Of a stretch of 64,000 nt of DNA, positions 34,430-45,352 are shown in pieces. Position 1 is the stretch's first letter; every line of letters begins with the position of its first letter. Position numbers and translations under genes: made by a program. This DNA comes from Paraspadella gotoi (lineage: Eukaryota; Chaetognatha): positions 22,203,976 to 22,267,975 of the forward strand of contig CM119268.1 in the NCBI GenBank assembly GCA_051294375.1. Reading direction: 5' to 3'. Below the pieces are notes generated by a model. That model was not told the origin of the DNA. It saw nothing but the letters and a program-made list of their open reading frames with translations, and did no database searches.

Positions 34430-35190
34430 GCGTATAACCCGAGTAGTCTATGTCACTTTTGGTTTTTCTAAAAATCATTGTTTTCTTTCAAAAAGATTTT
34501 GGTGAATTTATTGCCGAATCAGCGCTTTTTAAAAATGATTCACATCTGGCATTAACTTTGATTTTTTTTTATGTTGTTGAGTGTTAATAGTATCATTTTG
34601 TGATTTTTTAACCAAATTGTTCCCTACGTGTTGCCAAAGACTTGCATTCGGACTTGCATAAGAATCGCAGAACGTTATGTATCTGTTATCTACTAGTCAA
34701 TGAGTTCAATCTAGTTAAATCATTCTTAACTAAATTCCGTCCTTTATTTATTTATTTATTTATTTATTTATATATTTTGCACTTTGCCAAAGTCTTTGGT
34801 TTGGTAGTTGGTCTTAGCCTTTCACCTTTTAATTTATTATTTTTTCAAAGATGACAGTCATATCAAAGATTTATAATTCCGTCCAGAATATTTTATTGCA
34901 CTTTTTGCCTTGATTTTTCTACAGTTAAAAACCAATTATATCACGATAAAAAAAAAACCAAAAAAAGTGGAAAACACAAAACAGATAAAAAAACAACAAA
35001 ATTACAAAACTTGACATCGAAAGTGAAAATAAACCAAAAGAGACTCGCGTCTTTAGTGAACTCAATCCAACTTGAAAAACGTCTCTCTGAAAAAAAAAAC
35101 TCTCTGACCAGGAATTGTTGCAAAAAAGGTTCAACGAGGATTACGTGATCTTTCCTCCATTTTCTTCGGAGTCTTGATCCATTTTCCCTC
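34430..35190. other. TMC-CIB intergenic region
   Basis: AT-rich with a short ATTT run near 34744-34770. No gene recognised. It separates the TMC poly(A) signal from the repeats upstream of CIB. Confidence 0.6.
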
Positions 35191-35203
35191 TCTTAAGTTT
35201 GAA

Positions 35204-35352
35204 TCCATTTTTCCTTTTCGTCCTAATCCATTTTTCCCTTTCGTCCTAATCCATTTTTCCCTTTCGTTCTAATCCATTTTTCCCTTTCGTCCTAATCCAT
35301 TCATCCGTTTCGTCCTAATCCATTTTTCCCTTTCGTCCTAATCCATTTCCCC
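35204..35352. repeat. 23-bp minisatellite directly upstream of the CIB gene
   Basis: About six units of TCCATTTTTCCCTTTCGTCC plus TAA lie 85-230 bp before the CIB start codon, in the probable promoter or 5' leader. Confidence 0.85.
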
Positions 35353-35436
35353 CTTTGATCGAGTTCTTTCACCACCTTCCACCTTCTTGAGCGCTTAAAC
35401 CACCTTCCCTCCCTCCCACCGCCGCCGACTCCGAGC

Positions 35437-37167
35437 ATGGGCAATTCCAATTCTGCCTTCACCAACAAAGAGTTGGAAGACTATCAGGATCTGACTTATT
35501 TCACCAAGAAGGAAATCATCAACGTCTTCAATCGATTCTGCGCCTTGGCCACTGATGCGGAGAAGAAGCAGATCTTGAGCGCCGAGGGCAAGAAGAACGT
35601 TTACTTGCTGATGGACTCGATGTTGCAGTTGGAAGAGTTGAAGGAGAATCCGTTTCAAGAGAGGATTTTGAAAGGTAAGGACTGGTAAGGTACAAGAGTG
35701 AAAATCAAGTTGGAAGTGGATGCGAAGTGTTTTGTGTTTGGGAACATTAAGTTTAATTAATTTAGTGATACAGTTAGTGATATTGGGAGGAAATTTTTGT
35801 TGTGATATAAAGCTAATTTTGTTTGTCGTGTATTAGACATTATTGCACACAAAACATTTTTTTAAATTCTTTATTTCATTTTAAAAAAATAATTAAAAAA
35901 AATAATGATTGAAAAATCTCATCAAGATTCAAGAACAAAATCTTTTAAATCATTTGATAATCGACTAAGCAGTCAATGGGATATTAAACAGATAAAATCT
36001 TATTAAATTTAAATTAATCATATAAAATATACAAGAAAAATACTCTTCTGCGAACCATTTTAATTTTAATTTTCTCGCAAACATTCTCTCTATTAACTTT
36101 TTTCAATTTCTCCTTTCATCCCTAACCTCTCCCTACTTTCCCTTCCTAACCCTTCCCCCCCCAATCTGTCCTCCAATCCCCCAATCCCCTATCCGTCCCC
36201 AACCGCCCCGCAGTCTTCTCCTCCCGCCGAGACGGCTCGATGACCTTCGAAGACTTCCTCGACATGATGTCCGTCTTCAGCGACGGCGCGCCCAAGAACC
36301 TCAAGGCCGACTACGCCTTTCAGATTTACGACTACAACGACGACAACGAAATCGATGAGGAAGATTTGAAGGAAGTCGTGATGGCGCTGACTAGCAATAG
36401 GGTGAGTTGTGAATTGGATGGAATTGAATTTGAATTGAATTGAATTGATTAAATGAAAATTTGAATTAGACATGATGGTGCTGACTAGCAATAGGGTGAG
36501 TTATGAATCGGATGGAATTGAATTGAATTGAATTGATTAATTAAATGAATTGAATTAGTTGTGATGGCGCTGACGAGCAATAGGGTGAGTTATGAATTGG
36601 ATGGAATTGAATTGAATTGAATTTATTAATTAAATGAATTGAATTGAATGAATCTAATGAGTCAATGGAATTGAATGAATTGAATGAGTGAATTGAATTG
36701 AATGAATTGAATTGAATGAATGGATGTATGAAACAATGAATTAATGAATGATTGAATGATAAAACAATGAATGATTGATTTATTGCTAAAATGAATGACT
36801 TATTTAATAATTGAGTTATTGATTTATTAAATGACTTATTTTTAAATTCGTAAATAGTTTAATTAAATTATTTATTGATTTACACGAATAATTTATCAAT
36901 CTATTGAATAAACCAATCAATCCATAAAATAACGAACGATTGGTCGATCGAACACTTCATCCATCAACCTCCATCACATCCCACTTCCAGCCGGACGAGA
37001 AAGGCGCCTCCACGAATCAACTCTCCGACGAAGAGATTCAAACTCTTTTGACGAATGTGATGGAGGAAGCTGATCTGGACAGCGACGGGCGACTCTCTTA
37101 CGCCGAGTTCGAGCATGTGATATCAAAGGCGCCAGATTTCGTCACGTCTTTTAGAATTCGACTGTGA
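35437..37167 (+). CDS. CIB2: Calcium- and integrin-binding protein, CIB2/CIB3 type
   Basis: A four-EF-hand protein of 200 residues from exons 35437-35674, 36214-36401 and 36991-37167, with phases agreeing. It begins MGNSN, an N-myristoylation signal (Gly2), followed by the family pattern FTNKELEDYQDLTYFTKKEI. ENPFQERIL and MTFEDFLDMMSVFSDGAPK are CIB hallmarks. The first two EF-hands are degenerate. EF3 (DYNDDNEIDEED, Asp at position 12) and EF4 (DLDSDGRLSYAE) keep calcium ligands, as in CIB2. The end KAPDFVTSFRIRL matches the CIB2/3 style. CIB2/3 proteins are auxiliary subunits of TMC1/2 mechanotransduction channels. Here the gene follows a TMC gene on the same strand by about 1.2 kb. The 85-nt minus-strand dispersed repeat just after the stop supplies the likely poly(A) signal. 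Confidence 0.93.
36377..36630 (+). repeat. Three tandem copies of a CIB exon end plus donor
   Basis: The exon end and donor GCGCTGACTAGCAATAGG|GTGAGT (real donor at 36402) recur at about 36474-36510 and 36563-36600, with the following intron bases (GAATTGGATGGAATTG). Periods are 94 and 89 bp. Both extra copies keep a perfect GTGAGT donor. A GAATT/GAATG minisatellite follows to about 36770. Confidence 0.85.
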
Positions 37168-37203
37168 TAAACAGTGTGCCGATGCGTATTTGTTGTTATG
37201 TAT

Positions 37204-37285
37204 ATGAAATTGGTACAACCAATATAAAAATTATCCATTCATTTAATAAATCAGCTATCTTGCCCCTGACTTTGGACAGTCACGT
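37204..37285 (-). repeat. Dispersed repeat family B in the CIB 3' UTR, with poly(A) signal
   Basis: Inverse-orientation copy of the family at 26735, starting 37 bases after the CIB stop. It contains AATAAA at 37245-37250, the nearest poly(A) signal to this gene. Confidence 0.65.
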
Positions 37286-37289
37286 GCTA

Positions 37290-38065
37290 AAAAAAATCGC
37301 GCCACTTTATATCAGCTATTAAAAATTACACTGTATCATTGGATTTTTTTAAAAGTTGACCGATTGTTATAAAATTTATAAAATCAATTCTTTTTTGGTT
37401 TAATTATTTTTCTTATATAATTTTTCTTAATATTCTAAATGGATGTCTGGAATTTGAAGTTATAAAGTTGCGCGTTTTTTTCCACATGAGTGTAACATAT
37501 ATTTGTCAGGGTGTGAGTCTGTGATTAAAAATCTTACTTGTAATTAATTAGTTCGTTTAACTTTTTAATTGGGATACTTTTTTAGTTTTGAAAGTAATTC
37601 GTTGCATTTCCTTACTTTTTTGTTTCGTCGGATCTCACTCTATTGTAAAATTTTTAATATGTCCTGGTTTAATGGTTCGTTCTTCTTAGTAAAATTATAT
37701 CCATTTAATGACGGTATTGTTTTTATTGTTGATCTGTATGTAACAAATTTCATATTTCTAGCAGTATTATTTTTTCAACATCTCGGACCAGACAATTGTC
37801 TATTACAATAAATTTCCTGAACTTAAAAAATGATCGCGCTATAATTGCTCAGATAAATTTCTTGAATTCAATCGATATCCACTTTTAAGTAAAATTTGGT
37901 GGGTTATAAATTGTGCATAGCCTTTTTAAAAAAATAAAAATACATTTGTAATTACCTTGCATTTATTTTTTTACCCATTAGAAACAAATTAGAAACACGT
38001 AATCGGTCAAATACCTAATCAAATGTACAGCTAAACAAATTTCTGTCACATATTTGATTATCTTG
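37290..38065. other. AT-rich intergenic stretch
   Basis: No gene, RNA or mobile element recognised between the CIB gene and the converging Cys-rich gene. It probably includes 3' UTRs of both. Confidence 0.5.
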
Positions 38066-38078
38066 ATTGATTGAAGTT

Positions 38079-39149
38079 TTAAACGTATTCCTCATAGTCA
38101 TAATTTTCATAATCTCGATTCCCGTCGACGTAATCCTCTTCTCTGCCGACGTAATCCTCTTCTCTTCCGACGTAATCCTCTTCTCTGCCGATGTAATCTT
38201 CTTTTTTGCCAATGTAATCCTCTTCTTTGCTGACGTAGTCCTCTTCTTTGCCAACATAATCCTCTTCTTTGCCGACGTAGTCCTCTTCTTTGCCTATATA
38301 ATTCTCTTCTTTGCCGACGTAGTCCTCTTCTTTGCCGACGTAGTCCTCTTCTTTGCCAACATAATCATCGACTCTGCTGACGTAATCTTCTTCCTTGCCT
38401 TCATAATAGTCTTTTACTTTGCCGACATAATCCTCTTCTTTGGCAACGTAGTCTTCCTCTTTGCCAGCGTAGTCCACTTCTCTCACATCATAATCCTCTT
38501 TGCCGACATCATCCTTTTTGCCGACATAATCCTTGTTGCCGACATCATCCTCTTTGCCGACATAATCTTCCTCCTCCCTCTCCCCTCCCTTCCTCCTCCC
38601 GTCGCTGATCTTTTGTTTTTCGCTGCCCGGAAATTCCTCCACGCAGACGCAGCGCCATCTCTGGTTGTCGAAGCAGAGACAAACTGGGACAGAGTCGCAG
38701 CATTTTGGAAAGGCGTCGCCGCAAGGATGGTACATAAGTTGGCAGGAAGGCTGGACGGGTTCGGGGGGTGAGGTGGGTAAGTGAAAGGATGTAATGAATA
38801 TCTATCATTGAAACGAAACTCTGCTGGACGTTTTATTTCAAAATTTTTTTGTCTTAAGTATATTGTAAATTCTACAAATGAAAAAAATATCGTCAACCTT
38901 TTTTTTCACTCGTCCCTGCAATTTTTAGTTTTTAACCAGACCTCAGAAAAACATCATGAAAATTTATCCCTTTTGTCTTTTGCTGTTGTTTCCGCATCTT
39001 TTCCGCATCATTCTTGCTTCAGCATCATAGCTTCCAGTTAACGATCCAATTTTTTTTAAAGCCTTTTTCTTCTCACCATTTTTTCGGAGCTCAACCAATT
39101 GCGTCCTCAGTTACCCTCAGGCGCAATAATTTGCTTCTATTCTTCTCGC

Positions 39150-39245
<96 letters not shown>

Positions 39246-41690
39246 CCCCTCTCCCCCTCTCCCTCTCTCCCTCACTCCCGAAAAGCAAGAGTTATGTTGC
39301 CTCATAAAACCCGTGCGGCATCGACTCATTCTGGGGTTGAGTTTCGAGCGTCTGCCTGAGGGCGCGCCCACCGTTTCCGGTTAAATCGAGTTTTACGGTG
39401 AAACCGATTCGTTCGTCTCTCTCTCTGTCTATCTCTCCTTTTCTTTTTCTTTATCTTCGCGTCTTTTTGGCGTCATGGAAACAAGTAGAAGGAAACGAGA
39501 GCCAAGGTTCCGCGTTCGATTCTGCCTTGGCGAAGATCGAGCGGTTGCTTATAGTAAGTTAAGGCCTATATCCAGTTAAAAATATAAAGACATTGCAAAA
39601 TCGTGCTATGCTTTTATTTATTTATTAATTAATTAATGCCTAACTTCCTTGTCAGTGAATTAATATTATACATTTTCAACTACTTCCTTCGTTGGTAGTA
39701 TAATTATATAAATTCTATAATTATATAAATAATATTCAATTAAAAAAAACTCGTGTTTTCTCTTTCATTTTGTTGCGTTTGAAATTTAAAGATCATAATT
39801 TTCAATTTAGAATACAATCCTTATCTGTAAACAAAGTTTTTTGTTTTCGTTCTAATTATAACGACTTAACAAAAGTTTTCTACTCTAACTTCAACCACTT
39901 TTTCCCTCTTTCCCCCTCCCNNNNNNNNNNNNNNNNNNNNNNNNNTCATGGAAACAAGTAGAAGGAAACGAGAGCCAAGGTTTCCGCGTTCGATTCTGCC
40001 TTTGCGCGTAGAGAGCCATAGCTCAGAAAGATCATTGCATGAAATCGTTGCTATGCTTTTATTTATTTATTAATTTAATTAATGCAACATTCCGCCGCAG
40101 GCTACATATCAGTTCCCGCTGTTAGATCAGACGTCACGAGTTGTCTCATGGTATGGACGATTCGTCGAAAAACTTTATATATGCATTTTCACGACTAAGT
40201 TCTCCGTTTGCCATTTGCTGCATTGCTGACATGCGCCACACTGCTAGGTCAGAAATCCGGATTCACATCATCAGATGCGTCATTCGCCTGAATACGTATC
40301 ATGCGTCTGTAGGAATCACTGCCAATCGATGTCTAACTGTGTGCAAAAATAGCGCTAAACTCACCTAAGTCATCCTGCGTGACCCATAGATCTATCTATT
40401 TCTCCTGTCACTTTATTCTCGTGCTCTTGCCTGCTATTGGTTAGTACCTTCAAAGCTGTGGATCATCATACAATTTAACTTAGCATCGTATTTTCAACAC
40501 AGCCATAAGTCACACGAATCTACCTTTTATACTTGCTGCGGTCTAGCGCGTGAGTAAGACGAAAGTTTATGTGTTTTTACGTACAGGTTCTCAATTCTGC
40601 TTTCCGCCGATTCCCTCTCCCCTCCTCGTCTCTCACCTTTACTCCTTCACAATACTCCCCCATCTCCCTCCTCACTCTCTTCCTACACTTCCTCCTCGTT
40701 CTCCTCTCTGCCACTTCCCCTCTATCCCCTCTGGCTCCCTCTCCTCCTCTCTCCTCCCCTCTACCCCTGCTCCCCGTCCCCACTCCACCTCTCCCTCCCT
40801 TCCGCCTCCCTTCCTTCCCCTTCTACCCCTTCCCCGCCCCTCCCGTTTTCTTACCGCCCGTATTCTATCGGCCGGTCCTCGCCGGTCCAGGTCGGATAAC
40901 GACAACGGAGCAGAAATGCAGTCGATCGCATTTGCAAATCGGAGTATCGTCGCAGCATCTTGGGTATCCTTTGCCGCATGGATGATGCAGCGGGGAGCAT
41001 TGATCTGAGACGAACGTCGGCCGATCGTCGGGCGAATTGTCGGGCGGAGATAAGTCGGTGACGGGCGACGAAGTGTCGGGCAGAGAAGTATCTTCCTCGG
41101 TCTTTTCCGGCGAATCTTCGGTCTCGGTTTCCGAGTCGTAGATTTCGTCGTAATAATCCTCTTCCGGCTTTTCCGGCAAATCCTCTACCTCCTTCGCCTC
41201 CTCCTCCGCTCCAGGTTCCGGATAATCCCGGCTTCCGGCGCCGAGAGAAGAATCCAGATTCGAATCAGGAAATTCGTAGTCGTAGACAACTGGTGAAGAT
41301 GGAAGGGGGGGGGCGTTTAGTAGCTGAAAATGGTTTTGTTTTATTTTTATTTTTAGCAAACATAACAGAGCAAAATAATCAAAAAAAATATACAAAATTA
41401 TGCAAAATTATACAAAACAAAACAAAACAAAATAAACAAAATTATACATAATTAAAAAATTATACCAAACAAACAAATAAAAGAAACAAACCAAGAAAAC
41501 AAAAACAAAACAATAATAGAAACAAAACAAAAAAAGTAAACATGACTCACTCTCCGTTTCTTCTTCACCATAATCCGGCGGAGGGACTTCGTCGTAGTTT
41601 TCGTCGTAATTTTCGTCGTAGTTTTCGTCGTAATTCGCCGCGGCGCCGTTTTGGGGCAAGGCCGTTGTTGTTGTTGTTGTCGTCGTGAAA
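38079..41690 (-). CDS. Cys-rich (agatoxin-like scaffold) protein with Tyr/acidic repeats; exons of one or two adjacent genes
   Basis: Three coding blocks on the minus strand. Block 1, 41690-41559, encodes a Thr run and NYDENYDENYDENYDE, ending at donor A|GTGAGT. Block 2, 41290-40866, joins in frame (I-VYDYEFPDS). It is Glu/Pro/Tyr-rich (EEDYYDEIYDSETETED) and ends with a Cys domain (CSPLHHPCGKGYPRCC) that stops at 40866, with a strong unused donor (GTAAGA) at 40857. Block 3, from about 38775 to 38079, encodes a complete eight-Cys domain, C-x6-C-x6-CC-x5-C-x-C-x7-C-x-C (HPCGDAFPKCC), then about 20 heptads of the EEDYVGK type, ending DYENYDYEEYV. The spacing matches the scaffold of agatoxin-like peptides known in arthropods. 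Acidic Tyr motifs suggest tyrosine sulfation, hence secretion. No signal peptide exon was found. The block 2 domain lacks its last Cys in frame, so a frameshift or a true stop is possible. Whether this is one gene with two domains or two tandem genes is open. No toxicity is implied. Confidence 0.6.
38085..38560 (-). repeat. Coding 21-bp minisatellite (EEDYVGK heptads)
   Basis: About 20 imperfect 21-bp units (CTTTGCCGACGTAGTCCTCT plus T on the + strand) encode EEDYVGK/EENYIGK/EEDYVSK heptads. Substitutions are mostly conservative and the frame is kept throughout, indicating selection on the protein. Confidence 0.85.
39152..39244. repeat. (CT)n microsatellite
   Basis: About 90 bp of CT in the intron or intergenic region between the Cys-rich blocks. 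Confidence 0.95.
39472..40080. repeat. Direct duplication across a 25-N gap
   Basis: TCATGGAAACAAGTAGAAGG and about 45 following bases occur at 39473 and again at 39946, immediately after the 25-N gap 39921-39945. A second match follows in both (GCTATGCTTTTATTTATTTA). The copies differ by small indels, as expected for overlapping contig ends left unmerged. Confidence 0.8.
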
Positions 41691-41704
41691 ATCTACGTCG
41701 TCGT

Positions 41705-42060
41705 TAGTGGAAAAGTTGGAAGGGAGAACAATACGAGCGTCGGCGTGGAAGAGGGGGCGGGGGTTGGGGAGGAGGAGGGAGTTTAGAGCAATAGAGGGAG
41801 AGGGGGTGGGGGTAGGGGGAGAGGAGGGAGGTTAGAGTGAGGTGGAAGAGAGTAGGAGGGAGGGAAGTAGAGTGGGGCTGGAAGAGAGGGCGGCGGTAAT
41901 TGGGAGGAGGAGGGAGGTAGAGTGAGGTGGAAGAGAGGAGGAGGAGGGAGGTAGAGTGAGGTGGAAGAGGGGCCGTTGGTTTGGGAGGAGGAGGGAGGGT
42001 AGGCAAGGTGGAAGAGGGGGGCGGGGGGAGGAGGAGGAGGGAGAAGTAAGTTGGAAAATA
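41705..42060. repeat. Purine-rich GGAGGAGGGAGG tract
   Basis: Degenerate 30-40-bp units (GGAGGTAGAGTGAGGTGGAA) on the + strand, upstream (minus strand) of the Thr/NYDE exon. Possibly its intron. No coding seen. Confidence 0.65.
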
Positions 42061-42244
42061 AACTTGCGTCTTTAGGGGAAATAATGTCTGTATCTAAGGA
42101 GGAGTATAATAAAAAAAAAGGCTAAGTGAAAAGAGAAAATTATAGGGGAGGTTTTACTTTTGGGGGGGTGTAGAAAAGGAGTTTTTGGTGCCACATAAGA
42201 GGAGTATTATTCAACATAGTGAATATTATTTAAAAAAAAACTAT

Positions 42245-44549
42245 GACACAATGAAAAATAACGTTGGCGTATACTGTCTTTTCTGCTGATTTTGTCCTTT
42301 AAAATTTATTTCTGAAGCCAAATTAATGATTTTTACTTTGCGTAATTATGTGCGATATACACTACTGTGACATTACTGTTGTCTGACAGTAACCCATTTG
42401 ACCATCAACAAAAAAGCTAACTAGATCAAAAATAGTAAAAAAAGATTGAAGCAGTATAAGCTTCGAAAAACGCTTACAAAATTTTTAGGACCATTGCTTT
42501 TATAATGCAAAAAAAATATTAATATTATTAAAACAAAATTTTTAACGATTAACTTAATAGTTAACGAAACCAAGATTGAAATATTTTTTACCCATCATTT
42601 CCTCAAATTTATTATGAATCATATGTTTTTAATTACTCAATTAATATAAAACAATATGACAAATTCATTTTCCATTTTTTTATTGAATGGAAGTTTTACT
42701 GCTTTACTCCCCTTGTGTTGAATTATCATAACTATTTTAGAGGGTATTTCGAAAAAAACCCTTATATAATTACTATATTTTTCACTTTTTTTCAATTTTT
42801 TTCAACAAAAACAACATTATTAAAAACATTTTAAATTAATAAAAAAAAAATTGATGATGATTTTTTGAAAAAAATTATTTTTTGAAACTTTGAGAATAAT
42901 GGATTTTGAGTTAGGAAAAAATTTTTGCAATTCTAAAAAAATTCAGCCTCTTAGCCTTTCGATGTTTCTAGAGGCTGATTTTTTTATTTTTTTTGATATT
43001 TTGATTTTCTTTGCAAAACCATTATTTCTCAATGAGTATAGGTTGGAGGAATTTTTTTTCAACAATTTTGAAAAAATTTCAGCTTTTTTAATTAGGCTTT
43101 TATTGGGGAAATAAATAAATCAATTATTATACGATTGGGGTACATCTGAATGATCGTCTCTAAATGACAAAAAAAATTCTTCAAGTTTTATTTTAAAATT
43201 TAAGTATCTTATTTCAATAGAAATAAGTGAGTACTCCCGCTTTGCCAAAAATTTTTATTTAACAAAGCATTTGTTACTTGCGTAGTTTAAAAAAGTTATT
43301 TTATTAAATAACTTTTGAAAGAAAAAGAGCTAAGCAAGATGGGTTGGTACATATTAAAGCCCTAATTCATGGGACACCTTTCTAAAAAAGTTTTATTAAA
43401 TTTAAATCCATAAATCTTTTACACAGCTTTTGTTTAAATTCAGAGTTAAAATATATAAACAGTTTTGCTTTAAACATTTAATGAAGGCATATGAAATTTT
43501 TTTTAATTTTTCCTTTTGTAATTTAAAAAAGGAACAAGACTGAATTACATTTTGATTATTATAAATTTTCTTCTATCCATAAACTACTTATATTTTTTAA
43601 GTTTTTAAAGTTAAAAAACAAGCAAAAAATTTTATATTGTAGTTTGATAAAATGCTTTTTTAAATATCAAAAAATGATAAAATACAAAAATGTTTTCAGC
43701 TTGATATAAACGTCTGGACATCTACCTTCTTGTCTGTGAAAAAAAATAATCGGCATTTTTTTATTATCTTTAACTTGCCAAACTAAAAGCTTGAACACAC
43801 TGCTTGTTTATCATTAATAAAGTTTTAAAATTATATAGCTTGGCAATTATATTTGACAAAGCAAGACATCATTGTGTTAAAATTGTATTTGATTAATTTT
43901 TTTTAATATAGCAAGGAATTTAATTCTATTATTTATTTCATCCATTTTAATTTAAGAAAAAGTTATTTTCTCGTAATAGCCCATTAGAAAGGCAGTCATT
44001 GACTGACTTAATTGATCGAATTTTTTTAGATATCTTTACTTGCCCCCATTTCACAAGATATAAAAGGTCATGGTTATCATGTCAGTAAGTTTCAGATTAT
44101 CTTACCCTTTATTACAAACCTGACATTCTGAATTTCTTTTTTTTCCTTTCAAATGTATTAAATAAAAAAAATTATTTGAGAGAACAACGGCCGTGAGAGG
44201 ATGCAATTGGTAAGCCTTAGTTACCCCACTTCCCGATCGATATTTTTAAATGAGGTTTTTTTTTTCCATCATTTGAGACATAACACTAACTATGGTACTA
44301 TTATTTTTTATTTTTCTTTATTACATTCTAGGATAAATAGAAAAGTAACTTTTTTAAGAAAAAATTTATCACTTTCACCCTATATTCGTCATATCTAAAA
44401 AACAAAAAAAGATTTTGCATTGATATGTTTGGATATGGACATATGAAACTATAAACGTTTCAAAAAATAAAAGAAATATAATAATATTGAACAGTCTGGG
44501 AATTTTTTTATGCACGGAACCCGTAACGTTACGCATTTTTCATGTTGTC
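42245..44549. mobile_element. 2.3-kb TIR transposable element with a matching empty site in the window
   Basis: The left end GACACAATGAAAAATAACGT and the reverse complement of the right end, GACAACATGAAAAATGCGTA, match at 13 of the first 15 bases and share AACGTT slightly further in. It is flanked by CTAT on both sides (42241-42244, 44550-44553). The same flanks occur joined, with a single CTAT, at 47395-47398 in the duplicate block, which lacks the whole 2305 bp. TA is an alternative target duplication within CTAT. The interior is very AT-rich with no transposase frame, so it is a non-autonomous or decayed DNA transposon. Confidence 0.8.
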
Positions 44550-45352
44550 CTATATCAATTAAATTTGAAATACATAAGATATAATTGAGACATAATATGC
44601 GTGATTAGTGTAGCAAAAATATTGGCCCAACTATATCATCTCAGGCAAGAATTAACAAGTATCTCCTTTTTCAAAAAATACAGTAAATACTATTCTTTTT
44701 TATTATTATTTTTCTTTTTTTTTAAACGAGTTCTCACCAGAAAAACGGCGAAAATCCACTTCTGCCTTCATTTTTCTTCAGATTTTTTTCTTTTCAAAAT
44801 TGAATTTTTTTTTTTTATTCTCGTGTTCGGATTTTTCTTTTTCCTCAAATTTTTTTCTATTTCAGAAATTTAAAATACTTAAGAGAAAATATTTTTTGTA
44901 ACGTCCTCTTTAAAAAATAGAAAGTAATCTATCTCCCTTTGAACCGCCGTTTCCGTCTGGAATAAATCGCGCATTCCGTTCCGTATTTAACTTAAGTGTA
45001 TAATATATATGTATAATGTATATGACTTGATGACCGCGAGAAAAAGATTTTAGAAAAAAATCGCATCCCTTAACTTAAGGGGGAGGATTTCTTACCGCGT
45101 TCTTAGCCTTCGTTTCGAATCGCAGTCTCGGCTCAAAACCGGTGAATCCCTTAAGCTAAGTAAGAAACAGTTATATACATCTGTTTTATGACTATTTAAA
45201 AAAAAAAAAAGAAAGATCCAGAGAAAAAATATAAAGATTAAATCCAGAAGGAAATAATGTGAAGAAAGAAAAGTAACCGCGGTACGAGGAAAAACTCTTG
45301 TCTTTTATAAAATATCGGGTATCCGCAAGAATTAAACCGAAAGAGAAAAAAA

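Noticed and set aside
40141-40368. A 75-residue + strand frame with several Cys and His
   Set aside because: No similarity recognised, no splice or promoter context, and it lies in a region of duplicated contig ends between exons on the other strand.
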